Numbered from the stretch's first letter, positions 34,749 through 44,354 are shown. The stretch: 64,000 nucleotides of DNA from Sphingopyxis sp. MSC1_008 (GCF_023197165.1 NZ_JALPRD010000014.1:59472-123471), one strand, 5' to 3'. A program made the numbers and translations. Notes: generated from the sequence alone by a model not told the origin.

Positions 34749-36107
34749 TCAATCCTCCTTTTCGGCAATGTCGGGCGACGCGCCGCTTCCGCCGCGGCTC
34801 CCGTCGGAAATTACATGGGCAGCGGCTTGCCGCGCAGACCGGCGGCGCTGATCGGCCTTCATGTCGGCGGCCCAGGGCGGAGCGCTGTCGCGCGGTGCCG
34901 GCGCCGACGAAACCGCTGGTGAACCGTCCCCGCGCGTGCTGGTGGCCGGCGCAGATGAAGATGGTTTTGCCTTGGTGGTTCCGGCGTTCCACGCCGCGTC
35001 GCGCCCGGCGGCGGCGGCGGCGCCCAGTCCGAGCTTGCCGCCGGCACGCTGCGAGACGTTCGAGGCAACCCCCTTCATCGCGGTTCCAACGCCCGAAAGG
35101 CCGGCACCTACGGTGTTCGATCCGGAGGTCTCCTGGCCCAGCTTGTAGGCTGTCGAGGCAGCGCTTCCCATCGACGTACCTGCGCGGACCGCACCAAGTG
35201 CCGCGCCGCCGCCCGCACGCGCCGCGGCCATTCCAGCGCCGCCGCCGATAACCATTGTGCCCGCTGCGGCGGCGACCGTACCGATTGCGGCGCCCGCCCC
35301 GAGCTGCGGCGCGCCCGCCACCAGGCCCGATGCGATACCGGGGCCAAAAATGCCGAGGCCGAGCAAGGCGAGCGCACCAAGCGCAAGCGACATGGCTTCC
35401 TCGATGTCGGGCTCGGAGCCCGCCATCGCCGAAAGAAAATCGGGGAAGAAACCCGAGCCGATGCCGACGATCACGCCAAGCACCATCACCTTGATGCCCG
35501 ACGACACGATGCTTCCCAGAACGCGCTCGGCAAGAAAGGCGGTCCGGTTCCACAGGGCGAACGGCATGAGCGTAAAGCCCGCAAGGCTGGTGAGCTTGAA
35601 CTCGATCAGCGTGATGAAGAGCTGGATCGCGAGAATGAAGAAGGCGAGGATCGTCAGCACCCACGCGATGAGCAGGACGACAATCTCGAGGAAGTTTTCA
35701 AAAAATCCGATTGGTCCGAGCAGCTCCTTGATCTGGTCGATCAGCGGGTGCGCCGCCTCGAAACCCGTGCCGGCAAGCCGGCCCGGCTTGAGCAGATCCT
35801 CGGCCGAAATCGTGCCGCCGCCCGCAGTGATGCCGAGCCCCGCAAAGGAGCGGAAGATGATGTCGGCGAGCGTCCCGAAGCTGCCGATTATGAAGGCAAA
35901 AACACCGACATAGAGGATCTTTTTCAGAAGTTTCGCGATGACGTCATTCTCGCCGCCCATCGCCCAGAACAGCCCGGCGAGCGTGATGTCGATCCCGATC
36001 AATATGCTGGTGAGGAAGGCTACGTCGCCGCCGAGCAGTCCAAAGCCACTATCGATGTAGCGGATGAAGGCTTCCATGAAGCGGTCGATGACATTGAGAT
36101 CGTCCAT
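34749..36107 (-). CDS. trbL: conjugal transfer protein TrbL (VirB6-like)
   Basis: The 452-residue polytopic inner-membrane protein has several hydrophobic helices in its first 250 residues, then a Gly/Ala-rich, low-complexity C-terminal half (GAGAAIGTVAAAAGTMVIGG). The layout fits TrbL/VirB6. I placed the start at 36107 (MDDLNVIDRF); the longer frame crosses the hairpin at 36138-36175 and has no family similarity. Confidence 0.9.
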   Translation of the reverse strand: MDDLNVIDRFMEAFIRYIDSGFGLLGGDVAFLTSILIGIDITLAGLFWAMGGENDVIAKLLKKILYVGVFAFIIGSFGTLADIIFRSFAGLGITAGGGTISAEDLLKPGRLAGTGFEAAHPLIDQIKELLGPIGFFENFLEIVVLLIAWVLTILAFFILAIQLFITLIEFKLTSLAGFTLMPFALWNRTAFLAERVLGSIVSSGIKVMVLGVIVGIGSGFFPDFLSAMAGSEPDIEEAMSLALGALALLGLGIFGPGIASGLVAGAPQLGAGAAIGTVAAAAGTMVIGGGAGMAAARAGGGAALGAVRAGTSMGSAASTAYKLGQETSGSNTVGAGLSGVGTAMKGVASNVSQRAGGKLGLGAAAAAGRDAAWNAGTTKAKPSSSAPATSTRGDGSPAVSSAPAPRDSAPPWAADMKADQRRRSARQAAAHVISDGSRGGSGASPDIAEKED

Positions 36108-36137
36108 CGGGCGGGCTTTCGAGTGCGGTGAAGAGTT

Positions 36138-36175
36138 CCGCGGGGTCTCTAGGGGGAGCATCCGAGACCCCGCGG
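36138..36175. repeat. 12-bp stem hairpin between trbJ and trbL
   Basis: CCGCGGGGTCTC (36138-36149) and GAGACCCCGCGG (36164-36175) form a perfect inverted repeat around a 14-base loop. It sits in the only sizeable gap of the trb block, where trbK lies in RP4-type systems. There is no U-tract, so it may set the trbJ/trbL expression ratio or stabilise mRNA. Confidence 0.6.
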
Positions 36176-36222
36176 CGAACGGCGGGCATGGAGAGGGGCA
36201 GCCGACGCCGTTCGTGGCTGGA

Positions 36223-36939
36223 TCAGCGTATGGGCGTGTAGGCCTTGCCATCGCCGAGGAAGCGGCGGGTGCGCTCGCGCGCTTCCGCCGCGCTCTGCGC
36301 CGCACGCGCGCGGTCGAGCATGTCGGCCTCATACGCTGCTGCCATCATCTGCTGGAGTTGAATCTGCTGCTTGGCCGCCAGCGCCAGAAGCTGGTTGGTC
36401 GCTTGCTGAGCCTGCAGGCTGCCTTCGGCGTTCGAGCTTCGCGCCGCGGCCTCGGCTAGAATTGCGGTATCTTCCTTCACATCGGCGGCAATCCGCGATT
36501 GAACGGCAAGCGTACGCCGGTACGACGCCATGGCGGCCTCCAGCCGTGCCTTGGCGTTGGCGACGCTCGCCGACCGCGTCGTGCCGGCACAGTCCTTCGG
36601 GAACAGCGCCGCCATGCGTGCGTCGAGCTGGTCGACCCCGAAATCGATGCCCTCGGCTTGTCCCATCAGCGCATCGACGCGCGCCAGATTGGCCTTGAGC
36701 TTCGCCAGTTCGGGGAAATCGACGCGCTTCAAATGCTTGTCCATGTTGGACAGCATCTGCGCCTCATTCTGCAGCTGCCTGATTTGCTGGTCGATCTGCT
36801 TCAGCGTGCGTGCGGCGGTGAGCAGGTTCTGCTGGTAGTTCGCGCTATCGAACACCGGCAGTGCCGCTGCGGGCGGCGTCGCCAGCATCAGTACCGGGAT
36901 GGTGGCGGCGGCGAGCAGCATTTGGGCAAGCGTCTTCAT
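36223..36939 (-). CDS. trbJ: conjugal transfer protein TrbJ (VirB5-like)
   Basis: The 238-residue protein has a signal peptide (cleavage near AAALP) and long coiled-coil helices rich in Gln, such as TLKQIDQQIRQLQNEAQML and LLALAAKQQIQLQQMM. It is the VirB5-like minor pilus component. Its ATG overlaps the trbE stop. Confidence 0.92.
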   Translation of the reverse strand: MKTLAQMLLAAATIPVLMLATPPAAALPVFDSANYQQNLLTAARTLKQIDQQIRQLQNEAQMLSNMDKHLKRVDFPELAKLKANLARVDALMGQAEGIDFGVDQLDARMAALFPKDCAGTTRSASVANAKARLEAAMASYRRTLAVQSRIAADVKEDTAILAEAAARSSNAEGSLQAQQATNQLLALAAKQQIQLQQMMAAAYEADMLDRARAAQSAAEARERTRRFLGDGKAYTPIR

Positions 36940-39410
36940 GGCAATTCTCCTTCTTGGGGGTTGGGTTGGTCACTCGGTCCGGTCCCGGGGAAACCGGCGA
37001 GGAGGTCGGCGGCCCAGTCGAGCCCGGCATCGCGCAAGAAATGCGCCGCGAAATCCGCCTCGCCATACCCGGCGAGAAGGGCGTCGATCCGCGCCTGCAC
37101 GGCCGGATCGGATGCGCCGCAAAATGCGAGCGCGACGGGGCCGAGCCCGAGCTCGAACAGGCGGTTGCCGCGCCCCGACTGGAGGTAATAATGGCGCTTG
37201 GGCGCTGCGCGCGCGACGAGCTCGATCTGCGCATCGTTGAGCCCGAAAGAGGAATAGGCTGCCCGGCTCTGCGGCTCGACGGCGCGGTCGTTCGGCAGCA
37301 ATATGCGCTGGGGACAGCTCTCGATGACCGCCGGTGCGATGCTGCTGCCGGCGATGTCGGCGAGGCTCTGCGTCGCAAAGATCACCGCGACATTCTTCTT
37401 GCGGAGTACCTTCAGCCACTCGCGGATGCGTGCAGCAAAGAGCGGGTTATCGAGGAAGATCCAGGCCTCATCGAGAATGAGCAGGGTCGGCTTCCCATCG
37501 AACCGCGCCTCGAGCCGGTGGAAGAGATAGGACAGCACGGGCTCGACGACACTCGCTTGTCCCATCAACGCCTCGGTCTCAAAACATTCGATTGATCCAA
37601 GCGCCAGGCCTTCCTCGGCCGCATCGAGCAGCCGTCCATGCGGGCCTTCAAGCGTGAAGGGTTGGATCGCCGCCTTGAGCGCATTCGACTGAAGCAACAG
37701 CGACAGCCCGGTCAGCGTCCGTTCGGCCTCGGGCGCCGTCGCAAGGCTGCGCAGCGCGGACCAGATCGAGTCCTTGATGTCGGGCGTGACCGGCACGCCT
37801 TCGTGCGCCACAAGCGCCGCGATCCAGTCGGCCGCCCAGCTGCGCTCTTCCTCACGGTCGATTCCGCGCAGCGGTTGGAACGCAAGCGAAGCAGCGCCAT
37901 CGCCGAGCGCATGATGGCGCCCGCCCATCGCGAGCACGGCGGCGCGCGCCGAATAGCCCTTGTCGAAGATGTAGAGCTGCGCGTCGCGGTACCGCCGGAA
38001 CTGCATCGCTATCAGAGCGAGCAGCACCGACTTCCCTGCGCCGGTCGGCCCGGCGATCATCATGTGACCGACATCGCCGACATGCGTCGACAGGCGAAAC
38101 GGCGTCGAGCCACTCGTCTCCGCGTAGAGCAAGGGCGGACCACCCAGGTGCACATTGCGCACAGGACCCGCCCACACCGAGGACAGCGGCATCAGGTGCG
38201 CAAGGTTCAGGCTGTGAACGAGCGGCTGACGGACGTTCGCATAGGTCTGACCGGGAAGTGACGAGAGCCAGGCTTCGACCGCGTTCACGCTTTCGCGGAT
38301 CGCTGTGAACCCGAGCGAATGGACGATCCGCTCCGCCGCGCGCAGCTTCTCCTCGGCGCGCGCGCGATTGCGGTCCGATACGGTAATCGTCGTGGTCAGA
38401 AAGCCGAACGACACATGATCGCCGCCGAGCGCCTGGAGCGCCGCATCAGCGTCGACGACCTTGTTGTCGGCGTCGCTGTCGAGCAATTGCGCCGGCTGGT
38501 TGTACATCACCTCGCGGAGCAGCGCCGAGAGCGACTTGCGCTTGTTGAACCACTGGCGCCGCATCTTCGTGAGCGCCGCCGTCGCGTCGGTTTTGTCGAG
38601 CGCGAGGAAGCGAGTCATCCAGCGATAGCCGAAATCCTCGCGGTTGAGCGCGTCGAAGAGGCCGGGGCGGCTCATCGAGGGAAAGCCGAGGATGGTGAGC
38701 GTGCGCAGATATTGGTCGCCGAGCATCGGCTCGAGACCGCCGGTCAGCACGGTGTCGGCGAGCAAACCGTCGAGATAGAAAGGCGTCTGCGGAACGCGCA
38801 CGCGGCGCCGGTGCGGCGAAACGGCGCGGTGGAGGTAGGTCAAAGTTTCGCTGTCATCCAGCGGACGGACCTCGGGCATGAAAGTCGCCATCAGGTCGAT
38901 CGCGCGCAGACTCTCTGCTTCGAAACGTGCCAGCGCCTCGCGCCAGTCGCGTCCGCCGCCCCGGCCCTCTCCGTCGCCCGGCTGTTCGACAATGAAGCGA
39001 CCCGCCCTGTCGGCCTGATCGGCGGGCGGCATCCACACGAGGGTGAGATGATATAGGCTCTCGAAATGCGAGCGTTCGGCATCCTCGAACGACGCGCGGC
39101 GCTCAGCTTCGACGAGCCACGAGGCAGGATCGGGAAATTCGCTTTCGGGATAGCTAAGCGCTGCGACGCGCTCGGCCTCGAAGAAGAGCGCCCATCCCGA
39201 TCCGAAGCGCTTGAGCATATTGTTCGCGCGCGCGCAGGCAGCGACGAGTTCGGCTTCGGTCGCGCTGTCGAGATCGGGTCCGCGAAAGGCGATGCTGCGC
39301 TGGAAGCTCCCGTCCTTGTTGAGGACGATGCCGGGCGCGACGAGGGCGGCCCACGGCAGATGGTCGGCGAGCCGGTCGGCGCGTGTGCGATACTCGGAGA
39401 TGTTCAGCAC
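36936..39410 (-). CDS. trbE: conjugal transfer ATPase TrbE (VirB4-like)
   Basis: The 824-residue VirB4-family ATPase has Walker A GPTGAGKS at about 454-461 and Walker B LLILDEAW at about 643-650. It energises pilus assembly and substrate transfer. I used a GTG start at 39410 (VLNISEYRTRADRL), which overlaps the trbD stop by 7 bases. The upstream extension to 39530 is out of frame with trbD and dissimilar to the family. Confidence 0.94.
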   Translation of the reverse strand: MLNISEYRTRADRLADHLPWAALVAPGIVLNKDGSFQRSIAFRGPDLDSATEAELVAACARANNMLKRFGSGWALFFEAERVAALSYPESEFPDPASWLVEAERRASFEDAERSHFESLYHLTLVWMPPADQADRAGRFIVEQPGDGEGRGGGRDWREALARFEAESLRAIDLMATFMPEVRPLDDSETLTYLHRAVSPHRRRVRVPQTPFYLDGLLADTVLTGGLEPMLGDQYLRTLTILGFPSMSRPGLFDALNREDFGYRWMTRFLALDKTDATAALTKMRRQWFNKRKSLSALLREVMYNQPAQLLDSDADNKVVDADAALQALGGDHVSFGFLTTTITVSDRNRARAEEKLRAAERIVHSLGFTAIRESVNAVEAWLSSLPGQTYANVRQPLVHSLNLAHLMPLSSVWAGPVRNVHLGGPPLLYAETSGSTPFRLSTHVGDVGHMMIAGPTGAGKSVLLALIAMQFRRYRDAQLYIFDKGYSARAAVLAMGGRHHALGDGAASLAFQPLRGIDREEERSWAADWIAALVAHEGVPVTPDIKDSIWSALRSLATAPEAERTLTGLSLLLQSNALKAAIQPFTLEGPHGRLLDAAEEGLALGSIECFETEALMGQASVVEPVLSYLFHRLEARFDGKPTLLILDEAWIFLDNPLFAARIREWLKVLRKKNVAVIFATQSLADIAGSSIAPAVIESCPQRILLPNDRAVEPQSRAAYSSFGLNDAQIELVARAAPKRHYYLQSGRGNRLFELGLGPVALAFCGASDPAVQARIDALLAGYGEADFAAHFLRDAGLDWAADLLAGFPGTGPSDQPNPQEGELP

Positions 39411-39664
39411 GAGAAAGTGCCTTTCTGCCGGAGGTGGCGGACGAGGACCGGCGCGAAGTCGGGATCGCGCTTGGCCGCGAAAACCATCAGCGTGTGCCCG
39501 AGCGCCCAGAGGACGAGCCCAGCGATCCATTGCTGGAGTCCGAGCCCCATCGCGGCCGCGATCGTGCCGTTGACGATCGCGAGCCCGCGCGGAGCCCCGC
39601 CGAGCAAGATCGGTTCGGCGAGCGACCGGTGGATCGGCGCTTCATATCCTTCGAGATGGCTCAT
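39404..39664 (-). CDS. trbD: conjugal transfer protein TrbD (VirB3-like)
   Basis: The 86-residue protein has a VirB3-like N-terminus (GYEAPIHRSLAEPILLGGAP) and a hydrophobic hairpin. It is an inner-membrane T4SS component. Its ATG overlaps the trbC stop. Confidence 0.9.
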   Translation of the reverse strand: MSHLEGYEAPIHRSLAEPILLGGAPRGLAIVNGTIAAAMGLGLQQWIAGLVLWALGHTLMVFAAKRDPDFAPVLVRHLRQKGTFSC

Positions 39665-39993
39665 ACGACGAGCGCCCCGCCGCCAAAGCTGAAGAAGGAC
39701 AGGAAGAAGCTTGAGGCGGCGAAGGCGATCGACAGACCGAAGACGATCTGGATCAGTCGGCGGAAGCCGCCCGAGGTTTCGCCGAACGCTAGGGTCAGGC
39801 CTGTCGTGATGATGATGATCACCGCGATGATCTTCGCGACCGGGCCCTGCACCGATTCCAGCACCTGCTGGAGCGGCTCTTCCCACGGCATGCCCGAACC
39901 CGCGGCGAGCGCGCTCCCGCACGCGGCGCCCACGCAAAACAGCAAGGTGAGCGGCAGTCCGGCGGGCGAATGTTGCAGCGAGTACAGACGCAT
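39661..39993 (-). CDS. trbC: conjugal transfer pilin TrbC (VirB2-like)
   Basis: The 110-residue prepilin has a signal peptide and two hydrophobic helices (IIAVIIIITTGLTLAFGE and LIQIVFGLSIAFAAS), typical of VirB2/TrbC pilins. It is 12 bases after trbB. Confidence 0.92.
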   Translation of the reverse strand: MRLYSLQHSPAGLPLTLLFCVGAACGSALAAGSGMPWEEPLQQVLESVQGPVAKIIAVIIIITTGLTLAFGETSGGFRRLIQIVFGLSIAFAASSFFLSFFSFGGGALVV

Positions 39994-40005
39994 GGAGGGT
40001 CTCCT

Positions 40006-40986
40006 TCAGTTCGGATCTTCGGAATGGATGGAAAGGTCGGTGAGCGCGTAATCGTTGGTCGGACCGACGCCCTCGACGCGCGCGATCGTCGCGATGCGCC
40101 GCGCGGCGCCGCGCCCAGCGATGAACACGATGAGGTCGATCGCCTCGGCGATCAGGCGCCGCGGAACGGTGACGACGCTCTCCTGGATGAGTTGCTCGAT
40201 GCGGGTCAGCGCCGATGCTGCACTATTGGCATGCACCGTCGCGATCCCACCCGGATGCCCTGTGTTCCAGGCCTTGAGCATGTCGAGCGCTTCGCCGCCG
40301 CGGACCTCGCCAACGATGATGCGGTCGGGACGCAGTCGCAGCGTCGACCGGACAAGATCGGCCATCGACACCGCACCGGTCCGCGTGCGCAGCTCGACCC
40401 GGTCGGGCGCAGGGCATTGGAGCTCGCGCGTGTCCTCGATCAGGATCACGCGCTCATCGAGGGTCGCCATCTCGGCAAGCAGCGCGTTGGCGAGCGTCGT
40501 CTTGCCCGAACTGGTGCCGCCGGCGACGAGGATGTTGAGCCGTTCGACGACGGCGAGCGACAGGAGGCGCGCGGCCTCGGCGCTCGCTATGCCGGCGTTG
40601 ACATAATCCATCAGCGTGTAGACGCGCGCTGCGGGCTTGCGGATCGAAAAGCAGGGCGCGAGGCTCACGGGAGGCAGCAGCCCCTCAAAGCGCTCGCCTG
40701 CCCCCTCGCCGTGGGGTGGCAGTTCCGCCGATACGATGGGCGCTGCCATATGCACCTCGGTCCGGGCATGACTCGCCACGAGCCGAATGATCCGCTCGAC
40801 CTGTTCGGGCGCCATGCGGACCCCGGTGTCGACCCTGCCTTCGCCGAGCACGTCGACGCGTAGCGCGCCGTCGGGATTGACCATGACCTCGACGACATGG
40901 GCGTTCGAAAGCGCTGCTTCGATCGCCGGCCCCATTGCGCTGCGCAGCATCGCGCGCCGCCGCTCGGTGGTCTCGGTGGCGCTCAT
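40006..40986 (-). CDS. trbB: conjugal transfer ATPase TrbB (VirB11-like)
   Basis: The 326-residue VirB11-type hexameric ATPase has Walker A GGTSSGKT (156-163), Asp box EDTRELQ (about 184-190), Walker B-like IIVGEVRGGEA (223-233) and His box GHPGGIATVHANSA (243-256). The start at 40986 overlaps the stop of the CopG-like gene; the longer frame overlaps that gene entirely. Confidence 0.94.
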   Translation of the reverse strand: MSATETTERRRAMLRSAMGPAIEAALSNAHVVEVMVNPDGALRVDVLGEGRVDTGVRMAPEQVERIIRLVASHARTEVHMAAPIVSAELPPHGEGAGERFEGLLPPVSLAPCFSIRKPAARVYTLMDYVNAGIASAEAARLLSLAVVERLNILVAGGTSSGKTTLANALLAEMATLDERVILIEDTRELQCPAPDRVELRTRTGAVSMADLVRSTLRLRPDRIIVGEVRGGEALDMLKAWNTGHPGGIATVHANSAASALTRIEQLIQESVVTVPRRLIAEAIDLIVFIAGRGAARRIATIARVEGVGPTNDYALTDLSIHSEDPN

Positions 40987-41405
40987 TGGCCCACCTCTAT
41001 GCCGAAGCTGCCGCGGCCCTCGCGGAGCGCTTCGGCGACCCTCATCGTGAACCATTCGAAGCGCTCGCGACCCTGCGCCCGCCCGACATCGTCGCCGTCG
41101 GCGACCGGTGGAACCGACGCAAGCAGGTAGCGCACGAGAAGCGCGAGAATTTCGATCTCGATCTGGCTGTTGCGCTCGACGCGTGCGAGCGCGCCACTGA
41201 TCCGGTCGAGCCGTGCGCCGAAGCGCAGCTGAAGATCGTCGGCACCCTTGCGCACAAGCCAGGCGTCGAGCGCCTCGGCCATGATCGATGACATGGTAAC
41301 CCCGGGCTTTCTGGCGAGCGCCGCCAACCGCTCGCTGAGGTCGCGGCTCACGTAGAGCTGGTGGCGGACTTGCCCACCCCGAGGCCGGTGGCCGTGCGCG
41401 TTCAC
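40983..41405 (-). CDS. CopG/ribbon-helix-helix-like regulator of the trb block
   Basis: The 140-residue protein has an N-terminal RHH-type segment (RHQLYVSRDLSERLAALAR, then MAEALDAWL) and a helical C-terminus. This gene is regularly found between traG and trbB in such elements. It overlaps its neighbours by 4 bases on each side. It likely tunes transfer-gene expression. Confidence 0.78.
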   Translation of the reverse strand: MNAHGHRPRGGQVRHQLYVSRDLSERLAALARKPGVTMSSIMAEALDAWLVRKGADDLQLRFGARLDRISGALARVERNSQIEIEILALLVRYLLASVPPVADGDDVGRAQGRERFEWFTMRVAEALREGRGSFGIEVGQ

Positions 41406-43441
41406 AGCCCGAGCCCCAGTTGCTCGCCCTTGTGGCTGACAGCCTCGTCGAGCGCATGGCCGATCAGCACCGGCGCGAGCGGGCGCGCGCGGTCCATCAA
41501 CTTCTTGTCGGCCGCAGGATCGATGTCGTCGTCGATGCCGAGTGGGTTCGTCGGACGCTCGGGCGTCGGCGGCGGCGTCACGAGATCGGCCAGCTCAGGC
41601 TCGCGCGCTTGCTGCGCACCGCCGTCGTCGACGAGCACGCCATCGTCTGCGCTGTCGTCTGCGGCCAACGCGGGCAGGACGTCGGCCGCTATGCCAGTCC
41701 AGTCGTTCGGACGCGGCTCGGGGCAATCGGCAAAGTTGTCGTTGCCAAGTTGCGGCGGGGCACCGAGGCGGGCCTTGAAATTCGTGTCTTCATAGTAGCG
41801 CAGCTTCTTTGCGCGGATCGGCGCGAGACCGGCGATAAGGACCAGCTCGTCGGTCGACGGAAGCTGCATGACCTCGCCGGGTGTCAGCAGCGCACGCGCG
41901 GTTTCCTGACGACTGACCATGACATGCGCCAGCCAGGGCGCAAGCCGGTGGCCGGCATAGTTGCGCATCGCGCGCTGTTCGGTCGCGGTGCCGAGCGCGT
42001 CGGAGATACGCCTCGCCGTCCGCTCGTCGTTTGTCGCGAATGCGACGCGGACGTGGCAGTTGTCGAGGATCGCGTTATTCTCGCCATAGGCCTTCGAAAT
42101 CTGATTCAGCGACTGGGCAATCAGGAAGGCGCGGATGCCGTAGCCGGCCATGAATGCGAGCGCGGTTTCGAAGAAATCGAGCCGCCCGAGCGCCGGGAAT
42201 TCGTCGAGCATCAGGAGCAATTCGTGGCGTCGGACCGTCGACGTGCGGTCATCGAGCTTCTCGGTGAGACGGCGCCCGATCTGGTTGAGGATCAGGCGGA
42301 CGAGCGGCTTGGTGCGCGAGATGTCCGAGGGCGGGATGACCAGATAGAGTGACAGCGGGCGCTTCGCTGAAACGAGATCGGCAATGCGCCAGTCGCAGCC
42401 CGACGTCACCGCGGCGACGGTGGGATCGCGGTAGAGTCCGAGGAAGGACATGGCGGTCGACAGGACGCCCGAACGTTCATTTTCGCTCTTGTTGAGCAGC
42501 TCGCGTGCTGCCGACGCGACGACGGGATGAACCTTGGGATCCTCGGTCGTCCCGAGATGGTTGGTGCGCATCATAGCCACGAGGGTCGAAGCGAAGCTGC
42601 GCGACGGGTCGGAAAGGAGGGTTGCGACCCGCGCGAGCGTCTTCTCCTTCTCGGCATAGAGGATGTGGAGGATCGCGCCGACGAGCAACGCGTGTGACGT
42701 TTTTTCCCAGTGGTTGCGCCGCTCGAGCGCCCCTTCCGGGTCGACAAGAATATCGGCGATATTCTGGACGTCGCGCACCTCGTGCGCGCCGCGACGTACT
42801 TCGAGCAGCGGATTGTACCTTGCCGAACGCACGTCGGTCGGGTCAAAATAGAGGCAGTGTGAAAAGCGTGACCGCCAGGCTGCGGTCAGCTGCCAATTCT
42901 CCCCTTTGATGTCATGGACGACAGCAGAACCCGTCCAGCTAAGCAATGTCGGGACGACGAGTCCGACACCCTTACCGCTCCGTGTGGGGGCGAAGGCCAT
43001 GACATGTTCCGGCCCCGCATGCCGCAGATAGCGGCCACCGAGCGCACCGAGGAAGACGCCGGCATCGCCGCGAAGACCAGCCGCATCGATCTCGCGCTCC
43101 TTCGCCCACCGCGCAGACCCGTATGTCGTGACCTGGCCCTTTTGCCGCGCGCGCCAGAGCGACCCTGCGATTGCGGCGCCGCAGCCGATAAAGCCGCTGC
43201 CCGCCGCCAGTCCGCCTGCCTTGTCGAAAACGTGCGGCGCATAGGCGTCGAAACTATACCACCATTGGAAGAGGTCCCACGGCCGGTACAGCGGCAGCCC
43301 ACCAACCCGCGCCAATGGCTGGCCCAGTTCGGGTTGATAGCCGAGCATAGCCGCAGCCCATTGAGTCGCTGACCACACCCCAAGGATCACGATCGCGAAG
43401 ACGATCAAAATCTGTCCCACAAGCAATTTGGTCGGCGTCAT
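41402..43441 (-). CDS. traG: conjugal transfer coupling protein TraG (VirD4-like)
   Basis: The 679-residue coupling protein has two N-terminal transmembrane helices, Walker A APTRSGKG (151-158) and Walker B LLMLDEFPALGR (409-420). It hands the relaxase-DNA complex to the channel. It is the first gene of the block read leftward. The usual upstream relaxase gene is absent from this window. Confidence 0.95.
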   Translation of the reverse strand: MTPTKLLVGQILIVFAIVILGVWSATQWAAAMLGYQPELGQPLARVGGLPLYRPWDLFQWWYSFDAYAPHVFDKAGGLAAGSGFIGCGAAIAGSLWRARQKGQVTTYGSARWAKEREIDAAGLRGDAGVFLGALGGRYLRHAGPEHVMAFAPTRSGKGVGLVVPTLLSWTGSAVVHDIKGENWQLTAAWRSRFSHCLYFDPTDVRSARYNPLLEVRRGAHEVRDVQNIADILVDPEGALERRNHWEKTSHALLVGAILHILYAEKEKTLARVATLLSDPSRSFASTLVAMMRTNHLGTTEDPKVHPVVASAARELLNKSENERSGVLSTAMSFLGLYRDPTVAAVTSGCDWRIADLVSAKRPLSLYLVIPPSDISRTKPLVRLILNQIGRRLTEKLDDRTSTVRRHELLLMLDEFPALGRLDFFETALAFMAGYGIRAFLIAQSLNQISKAYGENNAILDNCHVRVAFATNDERTARRISDALGTATEQRAMRNYAGHRLAPWLAHVMVSRQETARALLTPGEVMQLPSTDELVLIAGLAPIRAKKLRYYEDTNFKARLGAPPQLGNDNFADCPEPRPNDWTGIAADVLPALAADDSADDGVLVDDGGAQQAREPELADLVTPPPTPERPTNPLGIDDDIDPAADKKLMDRARPLAPVLIGHALDEAVSHKGEQLGLGL

Positions 43442-43867
43442 GCGAAGGCTCCCGCCCGAACGACTGCGTCCGGGCCCGAGCCATGAAATTCCGATCTATT
43501 GGCCTGAAGTTACAGGGCCGTTCTGGGGCTACTAAGGTCAGTTCTGGGGCTACTAGGACCAAGGACCACTATGGGAATGGCTTGAGCGCGCCCCAAGGCG
43601 ATTGCGTGTTGTGTGAACAAGGCGACCCGGCCGCCGAGTCGGAACATCGCCTTGCACGCAAAGCGGCGCGTGTGGTTCGATAACGTCGCCCGTATTACAA
43701 TCTTGGCCCCAATGTCGTCCTGTCTTACATACAGATCGCCTAAGCTTGTGGAAATGCGTATGACGATTTTCAACGTGCGGCTGTCGCGTGAGGACGAGGC
43801 GGGGCTCGACGTCCCGAACATATGATGCCGCGACCGGACAGTTTTTGAATTAGGCCCGACCGTCATT
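43442..43867. other. intergenic region upstream of traG with tandem repeats
   Basis: No convincing gene is visible. Two tandem 21-bp units lie at 43520-43561. The region is where relaxase and oriT sequences usually lie in related elements, and may be a deletion scar. Confidence 0.4.
43520..43561. repeat. two tandem 21-bp repeats
   Basis: The units begin GTTCTGGGGCTACTA and repeat with exactly 21-base spacing. They differ at a few positions near the end. They could be iteron- or relaxosome-type sites or a chance duplication. Confidence 0.7.
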
Positions 43868-44182
43868 ATGCCCTCGAAGATGCGCATGCGCGTCAGCATC
43901 GATCATCATGTTGATGCCTCTGATATCGATGCCGAGGGCATGCACGACTGGCACTATGAGTATGACGTCTATCGGTTCTCTCGAGGCTGGAGGAGCTTCG
44001 TCGCTCGGGGGTATACGGACGAGCCTGGGAGAATCGCGTTCCTGTTATGCGAAGTAAAGGTTTTTGGCGTTTACCGGCGTCGGCTTCTCAGCTCTGCCGA
44101 CCTCAAATCATCGCTATTCGGTGCCGCGGTGGCGCATTTGCGCGGCCTTGGCAGATTTGCAACACATTCGCTGCCGAGATGA
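43868..44182 (+). CDS. small hypothetical protein
   Basis: The 104-residue product (DWHYEYDVYRFSRGWRSFVA, TDEPGRIAFL) has well-mixed composition and a plausible beta-rich fold. I do not recognise a named family. It has no signal peptide or membrane segment. It lies at the edge of the conjugation block on the opposite strand. Function is unknown. Confidence 0.5.
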   Translation: MPSKMRMRVSIDHHVDASDIDAEGMHDWHYEYDVYRFSRGWRSFVARGYTDEPGRIAFLLCEVKVFGVYRRRLLSSADLKSSLFGAAVAHLRGLGRFATHSLPR

Positions 44183-44354
44183 TCGCCTCTGTTTTCCAAT
44201 ATGGATGTCTCATGCAAAATCTCGCAAACGAATTGCCTGCACTCGACGCGGAGCTGACCGAACGGGTGGCGCGCGGATTTGCCGATTCGACCGAGATCGT
44301 AGCGGAGCATTTCATGAAGTGTGGTTCGCCGTCGCCGGGTAACCGCGACGCACA

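Noticed and set aside
43510..43899. Minus-strand ORF of 129 codons next to traG, considered as a relaxase remnant
   Set aside because: No relaxase motif (no Tyr or HxH signature) and it crosses the tandem repeats.
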